The notes: a model not told the origin generated them from the sequence alone. A stretch of 64,000 bases of DNA from Bin34 sp963422415 (GCA_963422415.1 OY729430.1:62001-126000), one strand, 5' to 3'. Positions 15,100-24,928 are shown, counted from the stretch's first letter. Numbers and translations are program-made.

Positions 15100-16161
15100 T
15101 CAATTTTTATCCTTGGCCAATTGAGCCTCATAGGCCTCCTTGTGGGTGCGGAAGACTTCCGGAGCCACGGCGTGCAGCTGCCGCAGCACCTGCAGACCCA
15201 TGCGCCGTATTTCCCACTGGGCTGCCTTGTCCACGGCCCGCAACCACAGGAAATGCTGCCAGGCGCGAAAATTCATGGCCGTGACAATTCGGGTCTCCGC
15301 CGCGTTGGGCAAGAGAAAGCGGGCGTCTTCCTTGCGAATGCCCAAGGCTCGCAGAGCCCGATAGTTCTCCTGTATTTGCTGCCAAGACTGGTCCAGCAGG
15401 GCCTGCGCCTCAGGCCGCGCCTGGACGCGAGGGGGCATCACCGCCTTCCATCCCCCCTTTTGCAGGTCCACGTATCTCTGCGATTCTTGGCTGAAGCTAG
15501 CCAGCCGATGACGTACCAGCTGATGGGAACAGGCGCGGCTGACGCCTTCGAAAAGGAAGCAGGCCGTGCCATGGTCCGTTGCCATTTCAATGTCCGGCAG
15601 CTGTGGCTGGGTATACCCCAGTAGCGTCACACGCAAGGGTTCCGCCTCGTAGGCGGCCAATTCCACCAGTAGCTTGTCGGTGGGTTCCGTGGGCTCTGGC
15701 AGCGACAGAACGGGCTCCTCCGTTGCTGGCAACTCGGCATAGACTTCCGGAGCTATCTGCCGAACCAAGGGCAGAGCCTCCAAGGCAATGCCTTCCTTGA
15801 AAAAATTCAGCCATACCCGGGCATTGCCCGTGACCACCCATGCGCGATCGCCGATCGGGGAAACCTCGCAGTGCCGGCTTGCCATGCGCCACTGGGCAGG
15901 TTTATCGGTGTCGGTCCAGCGCAGCGTGACCGCCACGTGCTCAATGATGTCCTCGTGCCCTTCTCGGACTCGAGCGGAAATGAAGGAGGGGGAAGTCCCC
16001 ATACGCGCCGTGCTCGCGTAACAAAGGCGCGCCGCGAATTCCATGAGATTGGCGGCGAAGGTGCTTTTTCCCTGCCAGATCCGTGGCACATCGCCACCAT
16101 GCGGAGCGTCGCCTGCCTGCAAGGCGGGATTGGGCTGAGTATAGGCCAGCACTTCAACCAT
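15100..16161 (-). CDS. thyX: FAD-dependent thymidylate synthase
   Basis: A 353-residue flavin-dependent enzyme making dTMP from dUMP with methylenetetrahydrofolate and NADPH. The diagnostic ThyX motif RHRxxSxxxxSxRY is RHRLASFSQESQRY, near residues 218-231. The EHVAVTLRW and FLLPNAAETRIVTAMNFR stretches fit the fold. It is longer than typical ThyX (about 220-260) because of an inserted middle region (about residues 110-190). Start is the ATG at 16161, with AGGGA nearby. Confidence 0.93.
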   Translation of the reverse strand: MVEVLAYTQPNPALQAGDAPHGGDVPRIWQGKSTFAANLMEFAARLCYASTARMGTSPSFISARVREGHEDIIEHVAVTLRWTDTDKPAQWRMASRHCEVSPIGDRAWVVTGNARVWLNFFKEGIALEALPLVRQIAPEVYAELPATEEPVLSLPEPTEPTDKLLVELAAYEAEPLRVTLLGYTQPQLPDIEMATDHGTACFLFEGVSRACSHQLVRHRLASFSQESQRYVDLQKGGWKAVMPPRVQARPEAQALLDQSWQQIQENYRALRALGIRKEDARFLLPNAAETRIVTAMNFRAWQHFLWLRAVDKAAQWEIRRMGLQVLRQLHAVAPEVFRTHKEAYEAQLAKDKN

Positions 16162-16696
16162 GAGAATCCCTGGTAGCGATTCAGCGCGCCAGTACCGTCC
16201 TCAGTACAAACCACAAGGGGAGTTTCCGCTCTGCTTGCTACTCAAGGAATCTGCCAAGTGCAGATCGATCAGGCGTAACCGTACAACCACATCAGCCTTG
16301 CCATTTCAGATCTTTTTGAGGCCAGAGACCTACCGGTGTGAACCGAGGTGTTAGATGACACAAGGTCCATAGTTCCGATAGATAGCGTACGCATATCGCA
16401 CCAATCCGTTCCGCACTAGCCGCCATCTGCATCGAGCGTTGTTGGAATCATGGGCCAAAGGGGGGATCTTGCACAAGCAAGAAGTGCATCTTGATACATT
16501 CTATCAAGTCCCGTGTCTTTGGGAAGCCATCCCAAGGTCCGATCTGCACAAGACGTGGCTACAATACTGTGCCGTGGTTCCTGTCTAGGAGGCTGTACAT
16601 GGGCTCCTGGGGGCTTGCAGGCCAAGGCCAAGTCAAATTGGATTTCAACGGACAACGCCCCGAACCCGCTGTCTCACGCATCAGGAACCTTGCACC
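16162..16696. other. Intergenic between thyX and a CocE-type gene
   Basis: This is the upstream region of both divergent genes. It has a perfect dyad CTTGATA-CATTC-TATCAAG at 16490-16508 and a smaller one, TTGGGA-AGCCA-TCCCAA, about 20 bases further. These could be operators for the rightward hydrolase gene. No convincing gene is present. Confidence 0.45.
16490..16508. promoter_or_regulatory. 7-5-7 dyad, possible operator
   Basis: CTTGATA and TATCAAG form a perfect 7 bp inverted repeat around CATTC, about 190 bases before the CocE/NonD hydrolase start. The size fits a dimeric repressor site, but no regulator gene is adjacent. Confidence 0.35.
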
Positions 16697-18541
16697 ATGC
16701 TCCATTCATATGAGGGGTCGGCCCAGAGCTGGACCGTCCAGACCATGCCCAACACCAAGACACCCATGCGAGATGGCGTCCTGCTCGCGACAGACATTTA
16801 CCGCCCCGCGATCAACGGGACTGCAGCGCCCGGGCCCTTTTCGGTCTTGCTGGAACGCACCCCCTATGACAAGGCAGCCCCAGGCAATGTCAACATGGGA
16901 CGATATTTCGCCCGACGGGGCTATGTATGCGCAATTCAGGATGTACGGGGTCGATTTGCCAGCGAAGGCGACTGGTATCCATTTGCCAAGGAAGCTCCCG
17001 ATGGCTATGACACCGTGGAATGGCTGGCTACCCAGCCGTGGTGCAACGGTCGGGTGGGCACGATGGGAGGATCCTATTGCGGCAGTGATCAGTCGGCCTT
17101 GGCCACTCTGGACCCGCCCCATCTGAAAACCATGATTGTGGCCGTGGGGGCCTCCAGCTACTACCATGCCTCAATGCGCCAGAACGGCGCCCTTGAACAG
17201 CGTTTTATTGTCTACGCCTTTCGGATGGCGACCACTAGCCAAGCGGCCTTGGCCGATCCCGGCCTGCGTGCCTTGCTGCAGGAAGCCTATGCCAATGTAG
17301 GGGAGTGGTTCGGTCGAACGCCGTTCCGGAAGGGCGTGTCGGCTCTGCGCCTGCTGCCTTCCTACGAGCAGTGGGTGATCGATATCCTGACTCAGGGCGA
17401 CTATGGCCGCTACTGGCACCAGCGCGGCTACGATATCGCTCGCCACTACGCGGAACATGCCGATGTGCCCACCCTGTACATAGGAGGCTGGTATGACTCC
17501 TATGCCCGCGCCACTTGCGAGAATTACGTTGCGCTGTCCAAGCGCAAGCGGTCCCGGCAGATGTTGTTGATGGGGCCATGGACCCATGGAGGCTGGGAGG
17601 AGACCTTTGCCGGTTCCGTGGATTTCGGCACGGAGTCCCATATTCACTATCACGACCTGCGCCTGGCCTGGTTTGATCATTTCCTGAAGGGCATGCACAC
17701 CGAGTTCACGGAGTGTCAGCCGGTACGCATCTTTGTCATGGGTTCCGGCGACGACAGACGAAATTATGCAGGAAGACTGCACCATGGAGGCCATTGGCGG
17801 TCCGAGGCGAACTTTCCCTTGCCCGACACCCAATTCACGCCCTGGTACCTGCAAGCGGATGGACAGTTGACCCAGGATGTCCCCTCTGACCCCGCCAGCG
17901 CCAGTCATTTCACCTTTGATCCCCGAGATCCAGTGCCTACCATCGGAGGCGGCATATCGGCCGCCGAGCCCATCATGGAACCTGGTGCCTTTGATCAGCG
18001 CGGGGACGCCCGTTTCTTCGGTTGTCATGACCGCCTGCCCCTCAACGCGCGCAGTGACGTCCTGAGTTTCACCTCAAGGCCGCTGCTGCACGACATGGAG
18101 ATTACGGGGCCGGTGAAGGTCCAGCTCCATGTTTCCTCTTCGGTGCCGGATACCGACTTTACCGCCAAGCTGATCGAGGTCATTCCACCATGCGCGGATT
18201 ATCCCGAGGGACTGGCCATCAACCTGACGGACTCCATCCTGCGCGCTCGCTACCGCAACAGCTGGACCGAACCGGAGCCGATGCAGAAAGACCGGATCCA
18301 TTCGCTGGAATTCTCCCTGTATCCCACCTCCAATCTGTTCAAGGCAGGACACCAAGTCCGAGTCGACATCAGCAGCAGCAACTTTCCGCGCTTTGACGTG
18401 AACCCCAATACTGGCGGCGCTCTCGGGACCGAACGCAGATTCCATCGGGCCGATCAGATCATTTATCACGCTAGGGACCACCCGTCCCATATTGTGTTAC
18501 CCCTGATTCCTCGGCAAGACTGCCACAGTTCCGGATCCTGA
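16697..18541 (+). CDS. CocE/NonD-family alpha/beta hydrolase
   Basis: A 614-residue hydrolase of the X-Pro dipeptidyl-peptidase S15 / cocaine esterase family. The N-terminal half is the alpha/beta domain: TPMRDGVLLATDIYRP, oxyanion segment ERTPYDK, DVRGRFASEG, and the nucleophile serine in GTMGGSYCGSDQ (about residues 120-131). A cap of helices follows, and the last about 200 residues form the C-terminal jelly-roll (DFTAKLIEV, HQVRVDISSSNFPRFD). It probably cleaves an ester or amide; the substrate is unknown. No signal peptide is evident. Confidence 0.85.
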   Translation: MLHSYEGSAQSWTVQTMPNTKTPMRDGVLLATDIYRPAINGTAAPGPFSVLLERTPYDKAAPGNVNMGRYFARRGYVCAIQDVRGRFASEGDWYPFAKEAPDGYDTVEWLATQPWCNGRVGTMGGSYCGSDQSALATLDPPHLKTMIVAVGASSYYHASMRQNGALEQRFIVYAFRMATTSQAALADPGLRALLQEAYANVGEWFGRTPFRKGVSALRLLPSYEQWVIDILTQGDYGRYWHQRGYDIARHYAEHADVPTLYIGGWYDSYARATCENYVALSKRKRSRQMLLMGPWTHGGWEETFAGSVDFGTESHIHYHDLRLAWFDHFLKGMHTEFTECQPVRIFVMGSGDDRRNYAGRLHHGGHWRSEANFPLPDTQFTPWYLQADGQLTQDVPSDPASASHFTFDPRDPVPTIGGGISAAEPIMEPGAFDQRGDARFFGCHDRLPLNARSDVLSFTSRPLLHDMEITGPVKVQLHVSSSVPDTDFTAKLIEVIPPCADYPEGLAINLTDSILRARYRNSWTEPEPMQKDRIHSLEFSLYPTSNLFKAGHQVRVDISSSNFPRFDVNPNTGGALGTERRFHRADQIIYHARDHPSHIVLPLIPRQDCHSSGS

Positions 18542-18898
18542 TTCCTGTTCCCGCGCTTGCGCAGCCTAGGGATAGTGGGTGTCAATCGGGCAGTCATCTG
18601 TTCGTATGCCGCAGACGACTCAATCCGACTGGACCAAGGATTACGAAATTCACGTCGTCTTCCTCCGGCTGGTTCCGCGACAAATTAGCGGAAGAAAATC
18701 GAGAGGATCGAGACTACGAAGGCTAGAACCAGAGTGGTACACGGCATTGAGTTCTGTGGAGACCTTGACACAACCGTTCCCTGTCCGGTACAGATACAGG
18801 GAAACAACGGTTGGCGCCACGCAACCTTTGCCCACACACTCCGCTCTCTGGGATACTTGCCTCCGTAACGCTTCTCCTTGCACACAGGAACTCTCTTC
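18542..18898. other. Intergenic upstream of the aldo/keto reductase
   Basis: No gene is recognised. A candidate promoter TTGACA (18765-18770) lies against a nested inverted repeat at 18772-18812, described separately. Confidence 0.45.
18765..18812 (+). promoter_or_regulatory. Candidate promoter overlapped by a nested inverted repeat
   Basis: TTGACA (18765-18770) is followed after 18 bases by TACAGA, a weak -10. Directly downstream of the -35 box, AACCGTT (18772-18778) pairs with AACGGTT (18806-18812), and within it CCCTGT (18779-18784) pairs with ACAGGG (18796-18801). The dyad covers the -10 region, as expected for an operator or a 5' hairpin. It stands about 90 bases before the aldo/keto reductase ATG. 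Confidence 0.45.
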
Positions 18899-19873
18899 AT
18901 GAAATATCAGCTACTGGGCCGCACCGGCATACACGTCTCGGAACTCTGCTTCGGCACCATGTCCTTTGGCGACATAGCCAACGAGGCCATGTCGGCCTGC
19001 ATGTTTCATCGCTGCCGAGAGTTCGGCATCAACTTCTTCGACTGTGCCAACACCTATGCGGGAGGTCGGTCGGAAGAAATCCTAGGTCAGCTGATCAAGC
19101 CCGTGCGGGATGACATCGTCCTGACCACCAAGGTCTGCTCGGCCGTGGGCGACCACGGCAACGACAAGGGCCTGTCCCGCCGTCATGTACGCATGCAAGT
19201 GGAGAACTCCTTGCGTCGTCTGGATACGGATCGCATCGATCTGTACTTCGTGCATCACTTTGATCCCTTTACGCCGATCCCGGAAGTCATGCGCGCGCTG
19301 GACAGTCTGGTCCAGGACGGCAAGGTCCTGTACTTGGGCGTGAGCAACTGGGCTGCTTGGCAAATAGCCCTTTCCTTGGGCGTGAGCGCCCGGGAGAGTC
19401 TGTCTCGCTTTGAGTGCATCCAGCCCATGTACAATCTGCTCAAGAGACAGGCCGAAGTCGAGATTCTGCCCTTGGCTCAGGCGGAGAGCCTGGGCGTCAT
19501 CCCCTACAGTCCCATGGCAGGGGGCCTGCTCTCCGGCAAATACACTTTTGAGGAGAGGCCCCCGGAATCCCGGTTGGCCGTCAACACCATGTATCAGGCC
19601 CGCTATGCCGACAAGGCGCACTTTGAAATCGCAGCCCGGTTCGCCCGGTTCGCCCAGCAACGGGAGGTGGCCCCGGCTACGCTGGCGGTAGCCTGGGTGC
19701 TGCAGCACCCCGGAGTCACCGCACCTATCATTGGCGCTCGAGATACAGATCAGCTGGAGGAATCACTGCAGGCAATCAATCTGGCCATGAACGCAGATCT
19801 GTGGCAGGAGATCTCGGATCTCTCCTATGTACCCCCCATGGCAACGGACCGGGAAGACGACCGTAGCAAGTAG
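18899..19873 (+). CDS. Aldo/keto reductase
   Basis: A 324-residue NADPH-dependent reductase with the (beta/alpha)8 fold. It starts with LLGRTGIHVSELCFGTMSFG and has the catalytic Tyr in DCANTYAGGRSEEILG, Lys in TTKV, and His in FVHHFDP. SNWAAWQ, PYSPMAGGLLSGK and the cofactor segment IIGARDTDQLEES complete the pattern. The substrate, an aldehyde or ketone, is unknown. The ATG at 18899 has AGGAA upstream. Confidence 0.9.
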   Translation: MKYQLLGRTGIHVSELCFGTMSFGDIANEAMSACMFHRCREFGINFFDCANTYAGGRSEEILGQLIKPVRDDIVLTTKVCSAVGDHGNDKGLSRRHVRMQVENSLRRLDTDRIDLYFVHHFDPFTPIPEVMRALDSLVQDGKVLYLGVSNWAAWQIALSLGVSARESLSRFECIQPMYNLLKRQAEVEILPLAQAESLGVIPYSPMAGGLLSGKYTFEERPPESRLAVNTMYQARYADKAHFEIAARFARFAQQREVAPATLAVAWVLQHPGVTAPIIGARDTDQLEESLQAINLAMNADLWQEISDLSYVPPMATDREDDRSK

Positions 19874-20297
19874 GCCATCCGCATTGGTGCCGGTGCACCT
19901 CTCTCTGTATGCAGGGCCTTCCTCCGACAGAGGCCTGCCCTGTGGTGACATGACCTTGAATAGAAGTTGGGATCCTCTGAGACCTTTTCAACCGACCCGG
20001 GAAACACCTGCCGTTCTTCGGAGGGAACCTAGCATGTATTTATGTATAATCCCGATGCACTCGGCCATTTTGCCCGAATTCCTCGCCTCCGGCCCCGGTG
20101 CACCGGGGCCCGACAAGAGAATGTTACAGGGCATCCTCCGCACGGTCGCCCCGGAATCCCCTCTTGCACCGGGAGCGGCCAGGTTCTCTGCAATCTGCCA
20201 CCCCACGTCGGGCAAGACGCGGACGCTTGAGGCTTCTTAAGCACGAAACTCGGCAGGCTTGTGTCCCGTCGGACCATTGTAAGATGAGGCATTGCCT
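19874..20297. other. Intergenic with a 20-base perfect palindrome
   Basis: No gene is recognised. GGCCCCGGTGCACCGGGGCC occupies 20091-20110, and a TATAAT occurs at 20045-20050 without a fitting -35 box. Confidence 0.5.
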
Positions 20298-21497
20298 ATG
20301 CAATTCAATTCACGGCGCGCTCTGACCTTCGCCTGCCTCTGGGCCATAGTGGGCCTGACCGGTCTGCTGGCGGGTTGCACCACTCCAGCCCCCACCATGG
20401 CCAATTCCGTCCCCCAAAGCGACTGGCGCCTCGAGGGCGGCAATAGGGGACGCACCCGCGAGGCAGAGGCGCAGATTGCACCGCCACTCCGCGTGGAACG
20501 TGAGATCCCGATCCCGGAGAGCGGCGAGTTTGTCAGTCCTGTCTCCTATGCCGAGGGGTTGGTCTATGCCGATGGCGAAGCCAGCCTCCACGTGTTTCCG
20601 GCCACGTCTTCAGAGGCGGCTTGGGAAATCCGGCTGCCAGGCTACTTTCTTTCCCCCTTGATCCACGACAACCAGGTCTTTGTGCGAGCGGAATCGGGCG
20701 ACAAGGGATTTCTTTTTGCCTTGGACGCACAAAGCGGAGCCAAGCAGTGGCAATTTCAATTCCCCGAAGTGGGGAGCGTGCATCAGAACCTTGGAGGGCA
20801 TGTCACCTCTCCTCTCTGGGCCGGAGACAAGGTGCTAGTCGCCAGCGCGCAAGTCTTCTATGCCCTGAATCCCAAATCCGGTCAGATCGAATGGCAACTG
20901 CCCCTGACAGAGCCTGTGGCTTCCTCCGCGGCGGCGGGAAAGAACCTGGCCTATATTGCCGATTTCACCCATACCTATGCCGTGGATCTCATTACAGGAG
21001 CGGAACAATGGCGTTTCACCGGCCAGGAGCCGACGCTCTTCTTCGCTCCGGTCGTGCGGAATGGCCGCGTTCTGATCGCCTCTGGATCGGATCTCGTGGC
21101 CCTGGACGCGGAAACGGGCGATGTGCTATGGCGCACGGCGGGGAACGCCACATCGGTGGTGCCTGGCGGAGCCACCTCCAACCTGGCATTCGGCAAGTCC
21201 ACCCACACGCTGACGGCCTATGACTTGCAGGATGGCGCTCCCCTGTGGAGCTATGCCGCGTTGAACTTCGTTTCTCTGCCTTGCATCTCCGGCGCCTATT
21301 TGTACACGATCATCCGCCTGGGTCAGGCCAGCCAGGTCGTGGCTCTGAACCTGCGTTCCGGCGAGGAGGTTTGGCGATCCGATCCCATGAATCTGGCGCG
21401 TAGCGCTCCAGTCGTTGCCAATGGCCGGGTCTATGTGCGAACCGAACGTGGTACCATAGTGGCATTCTCGGCCAGTCCCACCAACAGTGCGGGCTGA
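20298..21497 (+). CDS. PQQ-like beta-propeller lipoprotein
   Basis: A 399-residue exported lipoprotein. The N-terminal signal has basic residues (NSRRA), a hydrophobic core and the lipobox LLAGC, with Cys near residue 26. The rest is a series of about seven repeats of the PQQ/BamB type, with the recurring pattern ALDAxxGxxxW (for example FALDAQSGAKQW, ALNPKSGQIEW, AVDLITGAEQW, ALDAETGDVLW). Such propellers bind other proteins or ligands outside the cell. It is the first gene of an apparent operon with a sugar ABC transporter. The start is ATG 20298 with GAGG before it. Confidence 0.82.
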   Translation: MQFNSRRALTFACLWAIVGLTGLLAGCTTPAPTMANSVPQSDWRLEGGNRGRTREAEAQIAPPLRVEREIPIPESGEFVSPVSYAEGLVYADGEASLHVFPATSSEAAWEIRLPGYFLSPLIHDNQVFVRAESGDKGFLFALDAQSGAKQWQFQFPEVGSVHQNLGGHVTSPLWAGDKVLVASAQVFYALNPKSGQIEWQLPLTEPVASSAAAGKNLAYIADFTHTYAVDLITGAEQWRFTGQEPTLFFAPVVRNGRVLIASGSDLVALDAETGDVLWRTAGNATSVVPGGATSNLAFGKSTHTLTAYDLQDGAPLWSYAALNFVSLPCISGAYLYTIIRLGQASQVVALNLRSGEEVWRSDPMNLARSAPVVANGRVYVRTERGTIVAFSASPTNSAG

Positions 21498-21513
21498 CCC
21501 TGTCCACATAACC

Positions 21514-22470
21514 ATGTTGAATATACTGCCCAAAAGGAAGCTCGCGCGCACCGAGGCGCTGTGGTTCTGGTTTTTCATAACCCCTTGGATAATCGGGCTG
21601 ATCCTGTTCCGGGGCGGCCCCATTCTGGGTTCTCTCTTCCTCAGCTTCACGGAGTACAACGTCGCCGATCCGCCGACGTGGATCAACCTTGACAACTATG
21701 CCCGGCTACTGACGGACGACATTTTCTACAAGTCTCTGCGCGTGTCCGGTCTCTACACCTTGCTGGCCGTGCCGCTGGGGATCGTCGTGTCGCTGGTCAT
21801 GGCCTTGATGCTCAACCAGAAAGGAGTGCCCTTCCTGGGAGTCTTCCGCACCCTGTACTACATTCCGGCCCTGATCGCCGGCAGTGTAGCGGTGGCCTTC
21901 CTCTTTCAATGGCTGCTCAACCCCAGCTTTGGGATCTTCAACTATCTCATCGCCCTGTTGGCGGGGGAAGAAGGTCTGATTCCACTGGGGATCAAGGGAC
22001 CCCGCTGGTTCTTTGATCCCAATTGGGTGGTCCCCTCCTTTGTCCTGATGAGCCTGTGGGGCTTCGGAGCCTCCATGCTGATTTACCTGGCCGGCCTGCA
22101 GGGAGTGCCCACGGCCCTCTACGAAGCGGCGCGCATCGATGGCGCCAGCGCATTCCGACGCCTGATCAATGTCACCCTGCCCATGATCTCCCCCGTGATT
22201 CTCTTTACCTTCATCACAGGGATGATCGGTTCCTTTCAAATCTTCACCCCGGCCTACATCGTAAGCGGAGGGGTTGGGGGCCCGGCCTATGCCTCCATGT
22301 TCTACGTGTTGTACCTGTATCTGAATGCATTCCGCCGCTATCGCTTCGGGTATGCCTCCACCCAAGCCTGGCTCCTGTTCATCATCATCCTGATTCTGAC
22401 CATCTTCGCGTTGCGGATGTCGCGTCGGGCCGTGTACTACGAGGCGCCCGGAGACGAGGATCTGATTTGA
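21514..22470 (+). CDS. Sugar ABC transporter permease 1 (MalF-like)
   Basis: A 318-residue inner-membrane permease with about six helices. The EAA loop that contacts the ATPase is EAARIDGASAFRRLINVTLPMISP near residues 205-228. The LYYIPALIAGSVAVAFLFQW segment fits carbohydrate uptake type 1 systems. It starts 16 bases after the propeller lipoprotein; ATG 21514 fits the family start, while an upstream GTG would overlap the lipoprotein gene. No ATPase gene is present in the operon, so a shared MsmX/UgpC-type ATPase is likely used. Confidence 0.87.
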   Translation: MLNILPKRKLARTEALWFWFFITPWIIGLILFRGGPILGSLFLSFTEYNVADPPTWINLDNYARLLTDDIFYKSLRVSGLYTLLAVPLGIVVSLVMALMLNQKGVPFLGVFRTLYYIPALIAGSVAVAFLFQWLLNPSFGIFNYLIALLAGEEGLIPLGIKGPRWFFDPNWVVPSFVLMSLWGFGASMLIYLAGLQGVPTALYEAARIDGASAFRRLINVTLPMISPVILFTFITGMIGSFQIFTPAYIVSGGVGGPAYASMFYVLYLYLNAFRRYRFGYASTQAWLLFIIILILTIFALRMSRRAVYYEAPGDEDLI

Positions 22471-22501
22471 GCGCCCACCACTCCCTGCATCCAGGTCTCC
22501 C

Positions 22502-23410
22502 ATGACAGAACAGGCCTTCTCCCCCCCGATCGCGGCGGAAACCAGCCAGACAGGTTCCCGTAACCTGACCATCCGTGGCCAAGAGCGGATGATGGCGATC
22601 ATTTCCACGGCAGTCTTGGTACTGGGCTTGACGGTCGTGCTGTTCCCCCTGTTCTGGATGCTGTCCACCAGCTTGAAGGAAGAAATCGAGGCCCTGAAGA
22701 TCCCGCCCAACTGGTTCCCGGCCAAGGCTCAGTGGCACAACTACCGCGACGCCCTGACGTTCAATCCCTTCACCACCTATTTTGGCAACACCCTGTACTT
22801 TGCCGGGATGGTGGTGGTGGGAGAGATGTTGTCCAACTCGTTCATCGCCTATGGATTCGCCCGACTACGAGCGCCGGGACGCAACTTTCTGTTCCTGATG
22901 GTCCTAGCTACCCTGATGGTGCCCGCCGAGGTCACGATCATCCCGACCTACATTCTGTTTTCCAAGTTGCCGGGTCCTTGGCTCAACACATACAATCCGT
23001 TGATCGTACCCGCTTGGCTGGGCAGCGCGTACCTGATTTTCCTGTTGCGGCAGTTCTATTTGGGCATTCCGCGCGAGTATGACGAGTCGGCCTACATTGA
23101 GGGTGCCAGCCGCTTGGGCATCTGGTGGCGCATCATTCTGCCCCTTTCCAAGCCGGCCTTGGGCGCCGTCGGCATCATGTCCTTCATTTTCCACTGGAAT
23201 ACCTTCCAGGGGCCCCTCATCTATATCAACGACAACGCGAAGTTTCCCGTGTCGCTGGGGCTCTCCATGTTTCGCACCCCCTTCGGCGGCACGCCCCAGC
23301 ACTGGTATATGGCTGCCTCGTTGGCGGTGATTGCACCCTGCATTATCGTGTTCTTTGTGGCCCAGCGCTACTTCATTCAAGGCATCGTCATCAGCGGGGT
23401 GAAAGGATAG
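22502..23410 (+). CDS. Sugar ABC transporter permease 2 (MalG-like)
   Basis: A 302-residue permease pairing with the preceding one. It has an extended polar N-terminus, six membrane segments and the EAA loop ESAYIEGASRLGIWWRIILPLSKP. It ends in the typical RYFIQGIVISGVKG tail of MalG/LacG-type proteins. The gap to permease 1 is 31 bases. It is followed by the binding-protein gene after about 97 bases. Confidence 0.88.
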   Translation: MTEQAFSPPIAAETSQTGSRNLTIRGQERMMAIISTAVLVLGLTVVLFPLFWMLSTSLKEEIEALKIPPNWFPAKAQWHNYRDALTFNPFTTYFGNTLYFAGMVVVGEMLSNSFIAYGFARLRAPGRNFLFLMVLATLMVPAEVTIIPTYILFSKLPGPWLNTYNPLIVPAWLGSAYLIFLLRQFYLGIPREYDESAYIEGASRLGIWWRIILPLSKPALGAVGIMSFIFHWNTFQGPLIYINDNAKFPVSLGLSMFRTPFGGTPQHWYMAASLAVIAPCIIVFFVAQRYFIQGIVISGVKG

Positions 23411-23507
23411 GTGACTGCCTGAGCCTATTGTGTGGTTCGTTGCGCCGCGTATTGGCGGGGCGCATTCCACTGTGTGACAAAAGATTTGTACAAGGAGAAA
23501 GGACAAA

Positions 23508-24905
23508 ATGAAAAGATGGACTGTGTTGTCGGTGGCGCTTGTGGCGTTGCTGGCCCTGACTCTTTCGGCCTGCGCCGCGCCCGCGCCCAGCGGCGGAGCG
23601 GCCGAGATCGTGGAACAGCGTGAGATCGTGTGGATGGCGCGCACCAACGTAGTGGAGAACCCTTGGGAACAGGAGGTCGCCATTCCGGCCTTCGAAGCGG
23701 CCAATCCCGAGATCACGGTAAATCTCCTGATTGTGGATCAAGCGGACATTGCCGTGAAACGAGAAGCCATGATTGCCGCCGGCGAGCCGCTGCACGTCTG
23801 GTCCCCCAACTGGGGTGGCAATGGCTTCGCCAGTGATCGCGTGCGCGGCCTGCTCACGGACCTGACGCCGCTGATTGAACGGGACGGCGTGGACGTGGAC
23901 GTCTTTGTCCCCGAAGTGCTGGCCATTTACGAGAACGCAGGCAGTCAGTACGGATTCCCCTTTCTGACCACAGGGAGTTACATGTTCTACAACATGGATC
24001 TCTTTGACGCCGTCGGGCTGGACTATCCTCCGGTCTCTTGGGACGATCAGAGCTGGACCTGGGATCGCGCGCTGGATCTCGCCCAGCAGCTGACGACCAA
24101 CGTGGAAGATCCCATGAATGCAACCTTCGGATGGGTAGAGGGCATGTGGCCAGTCGAGGCCGTGACCTGGCTGTTTGACGCCTATCCTTGGCCCGAAGAT
24201 GCCTTTGACACCGGGTTTGCCCAGTCCATCAATTTCACGTCCGAAAACGCCATCAAGGCGTTTCAGAGCCGACATGACCTGACCTATCTGCACAAGGTGG
24301 CCCCGGATGCCGCCGCCGTGGAAGGACTGAACGCTCTGGGCGGCGACTTCCAGAGCGGGCGCGTGGCCATGAAAACCACTGGCGGCTGGGGGTGGTGGGT
24401 CTACAGCCCGGTCACGCCCGAGGTGGAAGGTGGCTTCTGCTGGGGCGTTGCCCCTCTGCCCTTCGGCGACACCAACGCGCCGACCCGGGCGGTCATCTTC
24501 ACGGATCCTTGGGTCATTACCCGAGGCCTGGAGGGACAGGAGCTGGAAGATGCCTGGACTTTTATCAAGTATCTGATTTCGGAAGATGCGGCCCGGGAAT
24601 ACATGCAGGCCACCAATACGCCGCCGACCCAGCACAAGCTGCTGGACGAGTGGTATCAGCAGTTTGGCTGCATGAATCCCGAAGACGTGAAAACCGTGTA
24701 TCAGGGTGCATTCACCAACGGTTTGGAATCCAGCAATCACCTGATGGTGGGATTTGACGAGATCAACTCGACTTGGGACAACCTGTTGGGCGAGCTCTGG
24801 AACAATGCCGACGCCCGGGCCGAAGACATTTTGCCGGGCGTGGAAGAGGCGCTGACCGAAGTGTTGCTCCGGATTGCGGAAGAAGAGGATCATACCTTTG
24901 AATAG
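23508..24905 (+). CDS. Sugar ABC transporter substrate-binding lipoprotein
   Basis: A 465-residue family-1 extracellular solute-binding protein. It has a Sec lipoprotein signal (KRWTVLSVALVALLALTLSAC, Cys near residue 22). Mature-domain features are YGFPFLTTGSYMFYNMDLFDAVGL and the W-rich binding cleft (GGWGWWVYSP). Strong AAGGAGAAAGGA precedes the ATG. The sugar is not determined; many exposed Trp and acidic residues suggest an oligosaccharide. A strong terminator follows. Confidence 0.9.
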   Translation: MKRWTVLSVALVALLALTLSACAAPAPSGGAAEIVEQREIVWMARTNVVENPWEQEVAIPAFEAANPEITVNLLIVDQADIAVKREAMIAAGEPLHVWSPNWGGNGFASDRVRGLLTDLTPLIERDGVDVDVFVPEVLAIYENAGSQYGFPFLTTGSYMFYNMDLFDAVGLDYPPVSWDDQSWTWDRALDLAQQLTTNVEDPMNATFGWVEGMWPVEAVTWLFDAYPWPEDAFDTGFAQSINFTSENAIKAFQSRHDLTYLHKVAPDAAAVEGLNALGGDFQSGRVAMKTTGGWGWWVYSPVTPEVEGGFCWGVAPLPFGDTNAPTRAVIFTDPWVITRGLEGQELEDAWTFIKYLISEDAAREYMQATNTPPTQHKLLDEWYQQFGCMNPEDVKTVYQGAFTNGLESSNHLMVGFDEINSTWDNLLGELWNNADARAEDILPGVEEALTEVLLRIAEEEDHTFE

Positions 24906-24928
24906 TCTGCAGGCCCAATAGCCATGGA

